The notes: a model not told the origin generated them from the letters alone. Positions 10,246 through 24,106 are shown, numbered from the stretch's first letter. The stretch is 64,000 nt of DNA from Flaccisagitta enflata (GCA_965153355.1 OZ231126.1:59954001-60018000); one strand, 5' to 3'. Made by a program: numbers and translations.

Positions 10246-11680
10246 TCAACAAAACTATACATTACTGTATAGCTTATGAAGTTACATATACGAATCCATA
10301 GAAGAATTTTGTTAACTGAGCTCATTTTTCATGCAAATTAAGCTTAATTAGACATATTTTGTACACAAAAAAATACAAAATTAAGCATATTGTAGCAAAA
10401 AATCAATATGAGAATATTTTTTACATAACTTATGTTTAAACGCAATAGTATGAGGGTGTTTCACGAAAAAAAATCGAAATTTCATGAATTTTCAAAAAAT
10501 CTCTATAAGCACCATTTTTGGTTGGTTGGGCGGTGCTGTATAGATTTGTTCGGCCAAGCTCTTCTTCATACTAGTAATGTAGATACTCTTCAACAACTTT
10601 CATGCAAAATTTCAGCCAAATCGGCTTACTCATTCAAAAGTTATGCCACTTTTTCGTTTTTTCATCTGGTAGGTTGGTTGGGCTGGTTGGGCAAGTTGGA
10701 CTCATCTTCAGAAGACCAACTTTTTTGACCTGATCTCTCTTGGTAAAGTCTGTTTTCCCGCAAAAAATCATGGGTGTAGCTCAAAGGGTTCATGAGATAT
10801 GGGCATTTTTGTAAATTGGACAAATTGATTTTTTTTCCTTCAAAGTCCGCGAAATCTTGACTTCCGCTAAGAAGAAAATAACTACGAAGATCGTCCAACG
10901 AGCGTATCAATTCTGTTCACACTTAAGGACTGACAAAATGTAAAATTTCATTGTGACTGAACGCCTGGGAGGTAAGGCCTCAAATTTTCAGTGTAGACTC
11001 AAAATTTCACGCTCTTTCACGTGGTGTGGTCAGATTTCATGTAAAATGTGTCATTTCCACGCCATAGTGGCATATCTTAAGCGTTAGGTATGCGTTAGGA
11101 ACAAATTTGGGGGTGTGCGCGAATTGATACGCTCCAAGAAAATTTTTATTTCTCTGCTTAGGATCAACCTAATAACATGAAAATGAAGGGGAAAGTCCCT
11201 CAAGTAGTTGTCCATCGAATGGCAAAAGAAAAAATGCTTAATGTTTAAGAAAAAGGAGGTTAAAAAAAATAAATATCATGATATTCAGCCTTGAGAGAAA
11301 AAAAGCAAAAAAATCGAGCAGGGGTAAATTTGAATTATATGCCAATTTTTGGTAACTTATAGTTTGCTTACTAAGTTGATTTTTTTTGTGTATCCTATGG
11401 GACTACTACTAGTTGATGAAAACTCATAAAATCATAGGAAAAGACATTTCTTGATTGGTTTTGCTTGCTGTTTTCTACTGGAGACAGAATGGAGACAAGC
11501 CAAAAAAAGCTCTTTGACCAAATTTTTAGACCCCCTAAGGGTAGGGAGGGTCACAAAAAATGGTTTGAAATTGTGCATTGGGTAGTCATGAATGTCTTTG
11601 AACCATTTAATCCGCATATAATGATGTATCGGAAGCTTGTGCTAACATAGATTGGTGGAAAGTCGGGCCCTCCTGCTTGC
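10246..11680. repeat. family D dispersed repeat, copy D1
   Basis: This AT-rich block of about 1.4 kb aligns collinearly with 56735-58170. Shared segments include CTCTATAAG(C/T)ACCATTT, TTCATGCAAAATTTCA, TTCAAAAGTTATGCC, TAGGTTGGTTGG and GACCCC(C)TA(A)GGG. No ORF covers it. Divergence is substantial, so it is an old repeat of unknown class. Confidence 0.65.
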
Positions 11681-12169
11681 TGTGGAACCGTGACATTTGC
11701 CTGCATGACATCGCGTCATTTTTCTCCTTTTATCACATATACTCACCTTATCAGCTTATCTCAATAATGCGAAATTGTTTTAGTCTAAAATGCTTCTCAA
11801 AGTTTACCTAAAAAAAACCCTACCAGTACCGACGAGGGCGCATCTATTGTTTGTCTATCAAACTTGTTTTTCGGATTGCTCATAATCATGATCCACTTTT
11901 AACCATACTACTTACATTATCCGACATTCATCTGTATCGCATGTCTAGGTTAGTAATGCATCCTCCCTGGTCTTTATTTTCTCTTCCTTTTCTATGCTTT
12001 CCTGAGATATTTTTCATTTGTCTTATCTTCGGTAAATCGTTGGTTGGATCGGGGAAAGAGATATCCCACCGGTTATTCGTCTTCTTTAATGAAAGCGGTT
12101 TCATTCATTAACTCGGCCAACTGTCGTTTTCCCCCTTTTACAACATTCCATATCTTATCTTTTAGTTAT

Positions 12170-12900
<731 letters not shown>

Positions 12901-13134
12901 GACTTCTTCTTTTACATCTTCTTCTTCATCTCCGCCGCCCTCTTCTTCTTCATATCATCAATCTCTCTCTCTTTCTTTCTCTTTTCAACCTATCCTCCAT
13001 CATCATTTACAACCTTTCCAGACAGTTATTTTTCTGCTTTCCCACTTCTTTCCCCCACTATTCACTAGCTGTCGCTTCGCGTTTGTGTTTTTTTTTTTCC
13101 AGTGTTAATCCCTTCTCTACGCTGTTCGCTTTTC

Positions 13135-13304
13135 TTACGGGTACGGCTACGGCTACGGGTTCTTACACGTACGGTAAGCGGTCGACTCTCATACCGCTTC
13201 CACCGCTTCCACCGCTTCCGCTTTCAAACACAGTTCAAAAGACTAGTGGCTACCCGACTCCAAGCCGCCAAACTGAAAGCGGTCAATCATTGCCACATCC
13301 CTAA
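13135..13304. mobile_element. fragment related to the hAT-type MITE at 27514
   Basis: It shares the CCGCTTCCA repeats and the end motif AAGCGGTCAAT then CCACATCCCTA with the intact MITE at 27514-27643. The left TAGGGATGTG end is missing. Confidence 0.4.
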
Positions 13305-13681
13305 TTATGCATGAATCTTACCCTGCATATTTCATGAAGTTTAGAATTTTCTTTGTTTTGTTTTTTCTTATTTCTTTATACTAAGTTAAGAGTGAAAAGG
13401 ATTTTAGATGAATTCCCCTGAAAGACAACAACTTCCTTCTTCTATCTTACATCACCCCTTGATGTTTAAGATAATCGCTTTCTTCTTATTCAATAATAGA
13501 GAATGTTTTGAAGACAAAATCAGACCATGGAAAGGCGGCGAAATCAGAAGTTCAGAATGACGTCGTGCCATCAAATTTTGCCAAATTCAATTAGCAATCA
13601 GCCGTGTCGAGCATTCAAAACATTTTGCTAGCTTTTTGGTGATAATATGCATATCAATCCAGTCAGTTGATAGGCCCTGAT

Positions 13682-13788
<107 letters not shown>

Positions 13789-13992
13789 TACACGCAATTC
13801 CTTCACTCTCCTTCCGCACCAAATCTTTTTATTTCCTTTCCCCTCCATAAATCTATCTTCATTATCTCAAATATAGAACAATAAAGTCACGGTGGAAGAG
13901 AAATGGCCATTAATGGACCTCATCTTATATCTTATTAGTGCGGTGATTTGGTTTTTGCGCGCACATTGGCGCACCTTTACATTTGTTTATTT

Positions 13993-14152
13993 TTCTTCTT
14001 CTTCTTCTTCTTCTTCTTCTTCTTCTTCTTCTTCTTCTTCTTCTTCTTCTTCTTCTTCTTCTTCTTTTCTTCTTCTTCTTCTTCTTCTTCTTCTTCTTCT
14101 TCTTTTTTTTCCTCTTATTTTTCTTATTTTTCCTCTTTTTCTTCTTCTTCCT
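13993..14152. repeat. (TTC)n microsatellite
   Basis: About 50 TTC units, with one phase break near 14067 and a degenerate tail. 14160-14780 holds nothing recognisable apart from a short C-run and (CA)n near 14502-14522. Confidence 0.95.
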
Positions 14153-14789
14153 CCCATCTTTGTACTTGACAATATAAGAAAATTGCCCACTTTTTTTATT
14201 CTTCTTCCTTTGTTGCAATTCCATTCTTTCCACGAAATAAAGCTCGCATAAAAAGAGGAACAACGCCCTCTGTAAAAAAAGAATACTTCTTTTTATTCTT
14301 TTTATGATATAAACACTTTCTCGTCGGTGCAGAAATAGAAAGATGTGGTAAGCATTGTAGCTGAAAGTAAGTGATAAAAGAGAGCTAAAAGCCTCCGCAA
14401 ACCGTACTTTTAAGTTAGAATACTTTCTGACTGTATTGACGCCTGAAATCTCAACACTTGTTCCAGCCTCTCTTTAAAAAATGCTACTAACAACGGCTTT
14501 ACCCCCCCCCACACACACACACATTATCCTTTAAGTTCTTAGCTCATTCACTTCTCCAGCCGTTTCTTCGCCCCATGCCTCACATTTCAACGCACCCCGA
14601 TTATCTTTCACCATGGGACAAACAGGCCATTATGGAGTCCAGGGATTTGTCCATATGCTAAATTATTGTTTCTTTCTGCTAAATTGGAATTCTGTTACTT
14701 GCAGGTCCATTGCTGAGTATTGGGTACAACTGAAAGACTTCACTCTAAACCAAAACTAAATTAATGGATGGGGCCCTTTAAATTAGGGC

Positions 14790-15095
14790 GGCTTAAAGTG
14801 GGGTCAAATTAATATCTCATGACACCCGCGGGAAAAAAAAGACTATTTCCATAATACATGAGAAAATCAAAATTTGGGGGTGATTGGATAAAGTTTACTT
14901 TTCTCATAGCCGCCGGCCGTCACCCCTTCAGTTTCCACAGGAAATGTATAGGAAGGAGTTTTACCCCTAATGTTTTTTAGCGGCCAACTTCATCCGATTA
15001 CCCCCAGACTTCGGATTTGTGTTTTTAATGTATATGGGAGATGGTCACATTTTTTTCAAGGGTATCATGATATTTGACTTTGAGCCTACCCTAAT
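14790..15095. mobile_element. foldback element, arms about 120 bp
   Basis: The left arm (14790-14912) pairs with the reverse complement of 14975-15095. Shared parts are TATCATGA(C/T)ACCC, an A-run, and GGGGGT(G/A)AT(T/C)GGAT(A/G)AAGTT. The centre contains GCCGCCGGCCGTCACCCC. No ORF. Confidence 0.6.
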
Positions 15096-15564
15096 GTAAA
15101 TCCTCAATAACTATATACTAAGCTGATCATAAAACATAAACAAGTCTGATGACAAATAAACATTCAAAACTTTGTCCTAACTTTCTCATCCCAAAGTGAA
15201 TGGGAGTTTTTTGCTCCGCCCAATTTTGAAGGTTTTATTGTCTTTCAGATTATATAGAGGAGGAAAAGGAATAAGTAGGGCCACAGTTAAGTCCCCCATT
15301 GTTCACCATTGTCCCAATGCCGTCGCGCGCGTTATCATCAACAACACAGAAAAAAGCGAGAGAAGATATAACATTGAGTCGGTATAGTCAGGTGTGTCCT
15401 CAACCTTTAATACTTTTCAAAGACATTTAGGAATTGTTTTTTCTTTTCAAATATTCTACAATTAGAGAATACATATAATGTCAAGACTTCATTTTGATGA
15501 TGATGTTTGATTGGACTCAGTTTTTCCGTTGGTCCAGTTGATGAAAAGAGGCTGAATAGGAAAT

Positions 15565-16545
15565 AACAAGGCTACCCTAGTCGCGTGCGGGTGGGCCGTA
15601 TTTTAGGTCACTTGATCGTTTGGGCAGGAGCAGTGAGGCCTAAGCCCACAAAATAGCAGTCCAAAGGCAGTAAGTGGTCAGCGGTACCCGTGCCCTGCTT
15701 GAGTAGGAAGTGATTAAGGTTGAGAGGGAGCAGGGCAGCGGCCCCGAAGGGGACAAAGTCCTGTAGAACACAGGGGGAATCTGTCCGTCCGTCCATCCGT
15801 CCGTCCGTCCTGTCTGCTTTCCTTCTGTCCGGAATGCCCTTTAATTCAAATTTTCATTGAATACCATGGAGAAATGACAAAACGCAGTATATGGACAATG
15901 GTACCCTTGCCCTTATTGTATAGTTTGTAGGTTAAGTTGAGGGAGGAGCAGGCCAGGATCTGGAGCTCTGAGGCCAGAATCTGGGTCTCAGAGACCAATT
16001 TCTTGGTCTCAGAGGCAAGGATTTCAGTTTCTGAGGCCAGGATTTGGGTCTCTGAGGTTAGGATTTAGGTTTTTAAGGCCAGCACCTAGGTCTTTGAGGT
16101 CAGAATCTGGGTCCCAAAGGTCAGGATCTGGGTCTCTAAGGCTTGGATATGGGTTTTGGGAGCTAGAATCTAAGTTTAAGGGGCCAAGATAATAGAACTC
16201 AGGCCGGAATTCAGGTTTTCTTAGCAGATTTGGCCCATTTTACCTGGTCTTAGGCCATTTTGCCTGGATTTGGCCCATTTTGGCTGGATTTGGGCCATTT
16301 TGCTTGGATTTGGGCCATACAGTTTGGATTTCGGGCCCCAAAGGAGACGAAGCCCTGAGGGTGGGGGGGACGGACGTACGGACGTACGGACGTACGGACG
16401 GACGGACAGATTCCCCCTGTGTTCTACAGGACTTCGTCCCCTTCGGGGCCGCTGCCCAAAAAAGTAAAGTGTGACGGACGAACGGACGGACGGACGGACC
16501 GACGGACCGACCGACAAAGCCGGGTGTAGAGCACGTGACTAAAAA
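15565..16545 (+). mobile_element. family B element B5, interrupted by A2
   Basis: The 5' part (AACAAGGCTACCCTAGTCGC, then GTGCGGGTGGGC) is at 15565-15660. The 3' part, a (GACG)n tract then GGTGTAGAG, CACGTGACT and AAAAA, is at 16468-16545. A2 separates the halves. The hairpin has lost about 6 bp of its left arm. Confidence 0.7.
15673..16457. mobile_element. family A element A2, nested in B5
   Basis: The long end (GGTCAGCGGTACCCG, TGCCCTGCTTG) is at left and the short end (GGGGCCGCTGCCC then AAAAAA) is at right. Matching inner arms read AAGTCCTGTAGAACACAGGG and its complement, with (GTCC)n and (GACG)n. The interior at 15955-16330 is a minisatellite of about 20 bp (GAGGCCAGGATCTGGGTCTC type). 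A diverged GGTACCCTTGCCC stretch at about 15900 suggests an older nested long end. Confidence 0.75.
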
Positions 16546-16689
16546 GATATTGAGGCTGAGTCAAGAACTGGAGCATTGGAACATTTTCTGGGCTGCAGCC
16601 CAAAAAACAAAGAAATGGGAAAATGAGGAAAATCGTTACTCGAAGCTCTCTCTAGAGGACGACATATAAATGTAGCCTCGGGGGAAAGC

Positions 16690-17020
16690 TAAGGTATCGG
16701 GAAGCCGACGCGCCAGTAAATGAAGACCGAGGCGTCGGCAACGCATAGATAAATGGAGGACGAGATGTCGGCAACTGCAAGTTGATGCATCGACAAATGG
16801 AGAACGAGGCGTTGGCAACTGCGAGAGCCGAGTTAGTCGACGCATCGACAAATGGAGGACAAGATGTCGGCAACTGCGAGTCGATGCATTGGCAAATGGA
16901 GAACAACGCGTCGGCAACTGCAAGTCGATGCATCAACAAATGGAGTACAACGTGTCGGCAACTGCGAGCCTAGTTAGCCGACGCATCGACAAATGGAGAA
17001 CGAGGTGTCGGTAAAAGTTC
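16690..17020. repeat. minisatellite of about 60 bp unit
   Basis: Units share GACGCATCGACAAATGGAG, ACGAG(A/G)(T/C)GTCGGCAACTGC and GAGTCGATGCAT. About six copies are visible, with alternating variants. ORFs across it are repeat translations. Confidence 0.8.
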
Positions 17021-17252
17021 GCAAACAAATTCCATTGACCCGCCCGCTCGCCAACTGGTCCCGTCTGACCTTTGGAACTTCCCATTAGATGAAGCCGCAT
17101 TTCTATTAGCGCATCCGTCTTTTGATGTCCCACCACCTCCGGCACCGTCGCCAAAGCGTCGACATCGCGGCCGCCAGTGCCGGCGCCTCCGCCTCCGCCT
17201 GCCTCGGCATCTAGCTTCTATCTCTTCTTCTATATTTCCTCCGCTGACCTTC

Positions 17253-17505
17253 TCCGCTCTGGGCGTGTTTCTAGTGAAGATGAAAAACGCGTTTGTTCCC
17301 GTCAAACGCTCTTTCAGCGTGACAACATATTTAAGAATTTCAACTGTCCCACGAGGGAGTGAGCCAAGTGAATGAGCGAGCCTGTGAACGGAGCGAGCGC
17401 GCAAAGCGAGCGTAGCAAAGCAGAGCGCTGCGGAGCGAGTGAGCGGTGCGAGCGACCGAGTGGCCCGTTCAAAACATGATTATCTGTGACTAGAAACGGC
17501 CCCTC
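17253..17505. mobile_element. family C element C1 (GAGCGAGC-rich MITE)
   Basis: The termini are inverted: GGGCGTGTTTCTAGT at left and ACTAGAAACGGCCCC at right. The interior includes AAAAACGCGTTTGTTCCCGT, TTTCAACTGTCCCACGAGGG and a long GAGCGAGC/AAGCGAGCG tract. Related copies lie at 52543 and 53345 in the opposite orientation. No ORF. The family is unknown to me. Confidence 0.65.
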
Positions 17506-18209
17506 TATCGAAGATTCCTTGATTCAAACGAAATGATGTTGGCTAACAAACAGAGTCACAGGCACTAGAAAATATGTAAAGAACGTAGTCGATTAATCGC
17601 GATTGGTCATCTTGTAAGCGATGCATCTTAACTGTCGCCGCAACAGTTTTCCTTTTTGTACGCAAGGAAAAAGTCGGTAGAACGATGCATCGATGTATCC
17701 CATATTCCTAAAAGCTGCGCAGTAGTATAGAATGCAAATTCTCCCAGAAAACGGCATCTTTCTTCATACAAAATTTCGTTTCTTATTTTACAAAAATATT
17801 TTTCATCATCGCTACGTTTGTAGACTGTAGAGTTTGTCCTCAAATCGCGTTTGACTTTAATTCCACCGTGTTACGGGACAAGAGGACTTTGCCAGCGCAA
17901 AAAGCCATAAAACATTTTCCCCTCATTTTCTATCGTTTCCACTTTCACTTTAGCGTTTCTTCGCCGCAATTTAATCCCAAAACGGATTTCACGTGGGACC
18001 GCTTTTCCAGCTTTCCCCTCCTCAGTCAATTAAGGGCCGTAGGCCTTAGGAGACCGTACGCGAGAGCTCCTTCAGACCCTATGGATTCAGAATTCTGAAT
18101 CTATGGTCACCACCTCGCCCGAGCGTGAAACCGGAAGTTCGTTCCGGTTGCGGAAAAAGGGCAGAGTTGCTCTAAAACGATAATGGGCTGCTTGGCCGTG
18201 ACGGTAACG

Positions 18210-18351
18210 GTATTGAGAGGAAGAAGAAGAAGAAGAAGAAAGAAGAAGAAAAAAAAGAAAAAGAAAAAGAAAAAGAAAAAGAAAATGAAAAAGAAGAAAA
18301 GAAAAAAAGGAAAAAAAACCAAAAAAAAGGAGAAAAAAAGGAAGCAGAATG

Positions 18352-18437
<86 letters not shown>
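18210..18437. repeat. purine (GAA/GAAAA)n block followed by (CT)n
   Basis: A purine-only tract (18210-18350) switches strand bias at GCGCG into about 40 CT units (18357-18437). The polarity switch makes a potential hairpin or triplex site. 17510-18200 has no assigned feature. Confidence 0.9.
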
Positions 18438-18440
<3 letters not shown>

Positions 18441-19559
18441 CCTTGCTTATATCTCCTTACCTGTCGGTCCATCAGTCTGGCAAGTGATATGACCTCTTTA
18501 AAAATGTGACGTTGTCTAGCGTATTTTTGAAGTTGTAACCACAGATGAGTAAATACAGATACCTATGATTATTGAAGACCCGGCCCATACCGTACCGTCT
18601 CCGACACGATATTGCAATGAATTGCATCGTTACGCCACGTGGCGGAAAATGGCGTTGTTGTAACGTCCACGGGATAGAGGTTTACCGCAGTGTCACGCTC
18701 GGCCCAGGTCACCACTACCCATAAAATCACCCCTTTCTCCAACTCTGGATATAGGAGGAGGAGGATTTGAGAGGACTTTTGGACGACCTCCTCCTCCTCC
18801 ATCGCTTGAGGGCAAATCTGAATTCATCTATTAATATTGACCATAAAATCAGTTTGGAATTGTAGCCAGTTACAGCCTCCTCTTCCAAGAGCTCTCTTTG
18901 ATGATGGAGAGCTCTTTAAATCTCAGAGAGTCCAAGGAGAGCTCTCTAACTCTCAGAGAGCTCTCAAAGTCTCCTGAGGCTCAAGGCCCTCACTCCCTCA
19001 ATCTTCACCTCCTCCTCCTCACCTCCTTCACCTCACCTCCACCTCACTTCCTCCCCCTCTACTCTCTCTAAAGTCTCTCTAATGGATTCCGGGGGTATTC
19101 TTATTTTCAAAGGAATCTCGCTGAATATGCAGAATCTTTTTTTTTTTTTTCACGTTCTCTCAATTGCTTTTTTGATAATTATCCATCCACTTAAATCCTA
19201 TTTCCATTATCGCCTACCTTAATCATTTTTTTTTCTTTTATTTTAATGGGAAATTAAAAACAGTTCCCCCTTTTGCTGAGTATTTCTTTGGTATGGGGCA
19301 ATATTCAGTGTTTGAAATGATTTGGAAAGATCGCTTTTTAAAATGCTATGATAGAAGGTGTCTTAATATCCGAAAGCAGTCGCCCCCCCCCCCTCCCTAG
19401 GCTTTTGTGACTCTCGCCTCAACCTTAATGACAGGTCAGTACAATTAGAAATAATTTCAAAATCTGTGCATGTTCTAGCGATACTCATCTCAGTCATCTG
19501 TACATCCGTTCTTCCTAGCAGTTTCTCCTATAAACCGGCCCGGCCAAAATCAAGCGCCT

Positions 19560-20240
19560 GATTGAGTTAACATTGAAAAAAATAACATAATTCAATGATA
19601 ATTGCATCTATCAGCTTGAAATTTTGGTTGCAGGCTCAGAATTTGATACTTTTTCAAGTCATACTGAAAAAATCACTTAAAGTCTTGAACTAAGTTCAAT
19701 TATATACATTTTTGTGAAAAACAGTGTGACATTAGTGTGACAAGGTGTTAACTCGATAGGACACTTTCTTAAAATATCAATATCTCTGGCTAGAAATGTC
19801 ATAAAGCTCCGAAATTTGGTTATGTCTTTACTTAACAGGGAACAAAAAAAATTTTACATCATACTTCAAAATATGTTTTATTATGTATTATATATTAATA
19901 TATCAAGATAAGATATTTCATCATTTTTGATAAATCAATTATAAATGAAATTTTGCATAGTAAATTTCCACCAGTCCTCATCAAATTTTTAATGCTTCTT
20001 TAGGGATCACAATGGTACAAAAATGATCTATCGTTGGAAAGGCTTGACAATTTTTTTTATAGTTTTATCATAGTAGATATGAAGTGTGACACAAGTGTGA
20101 CAGGGAAAATAGACTGTTTTGGCTCTACTTTTGGCTTCCTAACCTATGAAAATCTTGAGTTTGAAGGATGTATGTTGAGAACTTTGTCCCAAAGGATGTC
20201 TAAAAACAGCTTTCATTATCAACAGAATGATAAGTAGAAG
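19560..20240. repeat. AT-rich block with GTGTGAC repeats, possibly family D-related
   Basis: It contains GTGTGACATTAGTGTGAC (19724-19741) and GTGTGACACAAGTGTGAC (20084-20101). The latter is identical to 57589-57606 inside D2. Otherwise alignment to D is weak. 18440-19555 contains only short GAGCTC-rich and CCTCCT-rich stretches. Confidence 0.35.
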
Positions 20241-20321
20241 AAAACAGTGTTTTTTTGCTGCCAATTCATGTTTTTCAGCCGGCCCACTTTATAGGAGAAA
20301 TTGCCCCGTCCTTCCGTGCGC

Positions 20322-20325
<4 letters not shown>

Positions 20326-20398
<73 letters not shown>
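20326..20398. repeat. (CT)n microsatellite
   Basis: About 36 pure units. The following 20400-20980 shows only C-runs and G-runs (20639, 20775). Confidence 0.95.
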
Positions 20399-20403
<5 letters not shown>

Positions 20404-20982
20404 ACAAAGAGTATTTTAAAGTTGCAACTAGAAGTAGGAGACACACCCCTTTCTTCGGAAAACGCTAAATCAAAAAAATGACTTCGGCAATTCGAGTGGT
20501 GACGTCCATCACAAACGACATCTTCGTCCTAAATGTTTTTTGTTCTTTTGTCCTTAGAAAGTTTAGAAATTTTTGAGGCACATGACGTTGGTCTGATGTT
20601 CTCAGGGGTGTCTAAGATTGAGTCGATTGTGATTCCTCCCCCCCCCCCCTGCCTTTGATTTTCTTCCCCACGACAAGTCGCGTTGCATTTTAAAATCTGT
20701 TTTCCTTTTCCATTAGGCAGGGAAACAGTGTAGTTATGGTTAAAATATTGTTGTTTTGTGTTTTACTTATCACGGGGGGGGGGGTGTAACTCTATTTTGT
20801 ACAGGCCTGGATGTTCATTCTAAACTCGATGTTTTAAATGTCCGATGTTTCATAACAGTATTGCTGCGTTAGAGGGGGCAACGAATGGTTATTTAATGAT
20901 CGTTGTAATAATTGCCATTGTCACGGATTGTTTTAACCGCCATTGCGATGTACGATTGATACCTAGGGCCTCAAGATTGGTG

Positions 20983-21292
<310 letters not shown>

Positions 21293-21425
21293 ACTTAATG
21301 GTTATTGGTGAATCGGACCACATCGACTTTACATCAAGAAACGATGAGAACTTGGCTTAATTTTCGGGGCCCCGGATTCTTAGAATTGAGCAAACGACGC
21401 TTTTCTTTCTTTCGCTTCGACGCTC

Positions 21426-22320
21426 AACAAGGCCGGGTACACGGGCCAAGTCGGTGTGCCTGGCGTTATAAATTCTTAAGACATATTCCTAGACCTATCC
21501 TTAGTCCTGTCCATATACGTAATAGTAATTTCCACAAATGCGGTTTGTTTTCAGTGATTCGTTTTTTGGGCAGCGGCCCCGAAGGGGCCGATGACCTATG
21601 CTTTCACACATATGGGAAACTTTCTCCTTCTCCTCCTTCTTCTCCTTCTTCTCCTTCTTCTTCTTCTTCTCCGTCCCCCCCCCCAGGCCCAAATTCTAGT
21701 CTCGAGGCTCAAATCCCAGCCTCGAGGCTCCAAACCCAGCCTCGAGGCTCAAAACCCAGCCTCGAGGCTCAAAACCCAGCCTCGAGGCTCAAATCCCAGC
21801 CTCGAGGCTCAAATCCCAGCCTTGAAGCTCAATTCCCAGCCTCAAGGCTCAAATCCCAGCCTCGAGGCTCAATTCCCAGCCTCGAGGCTCCAATCCCAGT
21901 CTTGAGGCTCAAATCCCAGCCTCGAGGCCCAAAACCTAGCCTCGAGGCTCAAATCCCAGCCTTGAAGCTCAAATCCCAGCCTTGAAGCTCAAATCCCAGC
22001 CTTGAAGCTCAAATCCCAGCCTCGAGGCTCAAATCCCAGTCCAGAGGCCTAAATTCCAGCCTCCAGGCCCTAATCCCAGCCTTGAGGCTCAAATAAAAAC
22101 AGCATAGGTCATCGGCCCCTTCGGGGCCGCTGCCCCTCTAACCACCTCTCCCACATATACACTCACATAGGGGCAACGGGTACCGCTGACCATCTAACGC
22201 TTTTGCGACTATTAATGGTATGATATGAATTTCGGCGATTTTCCCTTCGATCGTGACCGAAGAGACAGACAGACCAACCGACCGACCAACCGACGGTCAG
22301 AGCTTCTTATAGAGACGGGT
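21426..22320 (+). mobile_element. family B element B6, interrupted by A3, decayed
   Basis: The 5' part AACAAGGCCGGGTACACGGG is at 21426. After A3, a GACC/GACA tract and CTTATAGAGACGGG lie near 22255-22320 with a decayed hairpin. It has the same arrangement as B5/A2. Confidence 0.45.
21568..22212. mobile_element. family A element A3 (short end left, long end right)
   Basis: It begins after TTTTTT with GGGCAGCGGCCCCGAAGGGG. Next come CTTTCACACATATGGG and a CTT tract, then about 20 copies of a 20 bp unit centred on AGCCTCGAGGCT (21690-22095). The mirrored core follows, then the long end with GGTACCGCTGACC and AACGCTTTTGCGACTATT. The array is the longest of its kind in the window. Confidence 0.8.
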
Positions 22321-22340
22321 TGGCGCACTGAATAACGCTA

Positions 22341-22520
<180 letters not shown>

Positions 22521-22871
22521 TATTAGTCTCTCTCATATTCTCAGTCTCTCTCGTATATTATCTGATTCTCATGCGCCAACAACGCGAAACGTGGACTTGG
22601 ATTTGCTGGCAGCGGCCTTTGCTTTTTGCCCACCCATCTTCGTCTGTCTTGTCTTTTGACAGTCTTCTTTGCATCGCTGCCAAATGAAGGCAAAATAAGC
22701 CCAATGCAATCGGGTAACGACGCGTCCCGAAGTCGTGGCTATGGGGAATTTCGCGCTAGTGACGCGTGTGATGGGGGGGGGGGGGAGAGGGACGGGATAT
22801 TGATCTTCCATATTTTGTCATATGCTCATGGTCTCATAATCTAAGCAAGAAATGTCCAAAAAACTATGAAC

Positions 22872-23571
22872 TACACAGCCATCAATCTCGTTTGAAAAAT
22901 TCTTTTAAGCTTTTTCTCAGAGATGCATCAACTGAGTGATCTGAAATCAATTTTTCCTTACGTTTTTTGTATCAAAATCTTATGGACTTGGGTCGAATAG
23001 TTTTCATTTTATGTCAATTTGAAGTAGAGGTGAAATATGGGAAAATTGTTGTTTGACAAAGCAGTTCCTCTTAAAATTGGTCTCATTTCTAAACGGCTTG
23101 AGCTACAGATGCCAGATTGATCTCAAATAAAAGATGATTTAATTTACTTTTAGCTAACAAAAAGAGGAAAACATTCTTGAACATATTTGTCATACTTTTC
23201 ATTCAAAATTTCACAAATCAAAGGAATTTTGTTAAAAAAACGATTTCAAGGATATGAAACTTACTTTAAATGCCAATTCATTTACCAACCAAAGGAAATG
23301 TGAAAAACTACATCAAATTATCTTTCATTTGAGACCAATCTGGCATTTTTAGCCCTAACACTTTAGAAATGAGAGCATTTTTAAAAAAGACACTTGTCAT
23401 CAATGTTTTAGTTTCTCTTCAGCTGTAAATACCAACCTAGACCAATGAAATTTTGACACAAAAAACGTCAAACATAGTACTTAAGAAGAAAATTTATTTC
23501 AGATCATAAAAATAAACCATTGAGGCACAAAAGCTTAATACTTTTTTTCAGTTGAGATTGATGACCCTGTA
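22872..23571. mobile_element. TA-flanked foldback element F1, arms about 330 bp
   Basis: The tips are TA-CACAGCCATCAATCTC and its counterpart GAGATTGATGACCCTG-TA. The arms align through GTCTCATTTCTAAA, GCCAGATTG(A/G)TCTCAAAT(A/G)AAAGAT and further blocks to near the centre (about 23220). TA flanks suggest a Tc1/mariner-type non-autonomous element. Module U is in both arms. Confidence 0.7.
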
Positions 23572-23689
23572 TGAAAATAACGTTTCTTGTTGAAAGTTTC
23601 CATTCTTCACACTTGTACTGAATACTACATCAGCAAGCACATTTTTTTTCGTTCATACTGATTTAAATGACAAACCTGAAACAAGAAAA

Positions 23690-23775
23690 TTTTTTAGTCG
23701 CGTGCTACGCGACTCCATAAGCCACTTTTCGGTCGGTCGGTCCGTCCGTCCGTCCGTCCGTCCGTCCGTCCGTCA
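23690..23775 (-). mobile_element. family B hairpin end B7
   Basis: TTTTTT then a hairpin at 23696-23714 (AGTCGCGTGC, T, ACGCGACT), TCCATAAGCC, then (GGTC)n(CCGT)n. The GGCCTTGTT end was not found. Confidence 0.6.
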
Positions 23776-23840
23776 CAAAACTGTTTTAAAGGCTTTTTAA
23801 AGCGTTTTTTATCTTTCTGAATGGTAGAGAAGGAACTTTG

Positions 23841-24106
23841 CAGTCTATGGACATTTCAATATTTGTAGATATGTCGGCAGTTTGGGATATTCCAACCCGT
23901 TGAAATCTCTCATTCTGGCATATTTCAATGTGTTGAAATATCTCATTTTGGCACATTTCAACACGTTGAAATCTCATTCCACAAGATTTATATCAGAAGA
24001 ATGAAAGATTTCAACCCGTTGAAATATGCCAGAATGAGAGATTTCAACGGGTTGAAATATACCAAACTGCTGACATATCTACAAATACCGAGATGTCCAT
24101 AGACTG
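23841..24106. mobile_element. foldback with repeated TTTCAAC-CC-GTTGAAA palindromes
   Basis: The outer arms (CAGTCTATGGACAT(T/C)TC, TTTGTAGATATGTC and CAGTTTGG) are near-identical over about 95 bp in opposite orientation. The centre has about six TTTCAA-CGTTGAAA units. It lies 50 bp upstream of the Gly-rich ORF. Confidence 0.75.

Noticed and set aside
16221-17404. ORFs of 95-144 codons over A2 and the 60 bp minisatellite
   Set aside because: They follow repeat periodicity and terminate at element borders.
21690-22100. CRISPR-like array (regular palindromic repeats in A3)
   Set aside because: Repeats are contiguous 20 bp units without unique spacers, there are no cas genes, and the setting is eukaryotic mobile DNA.
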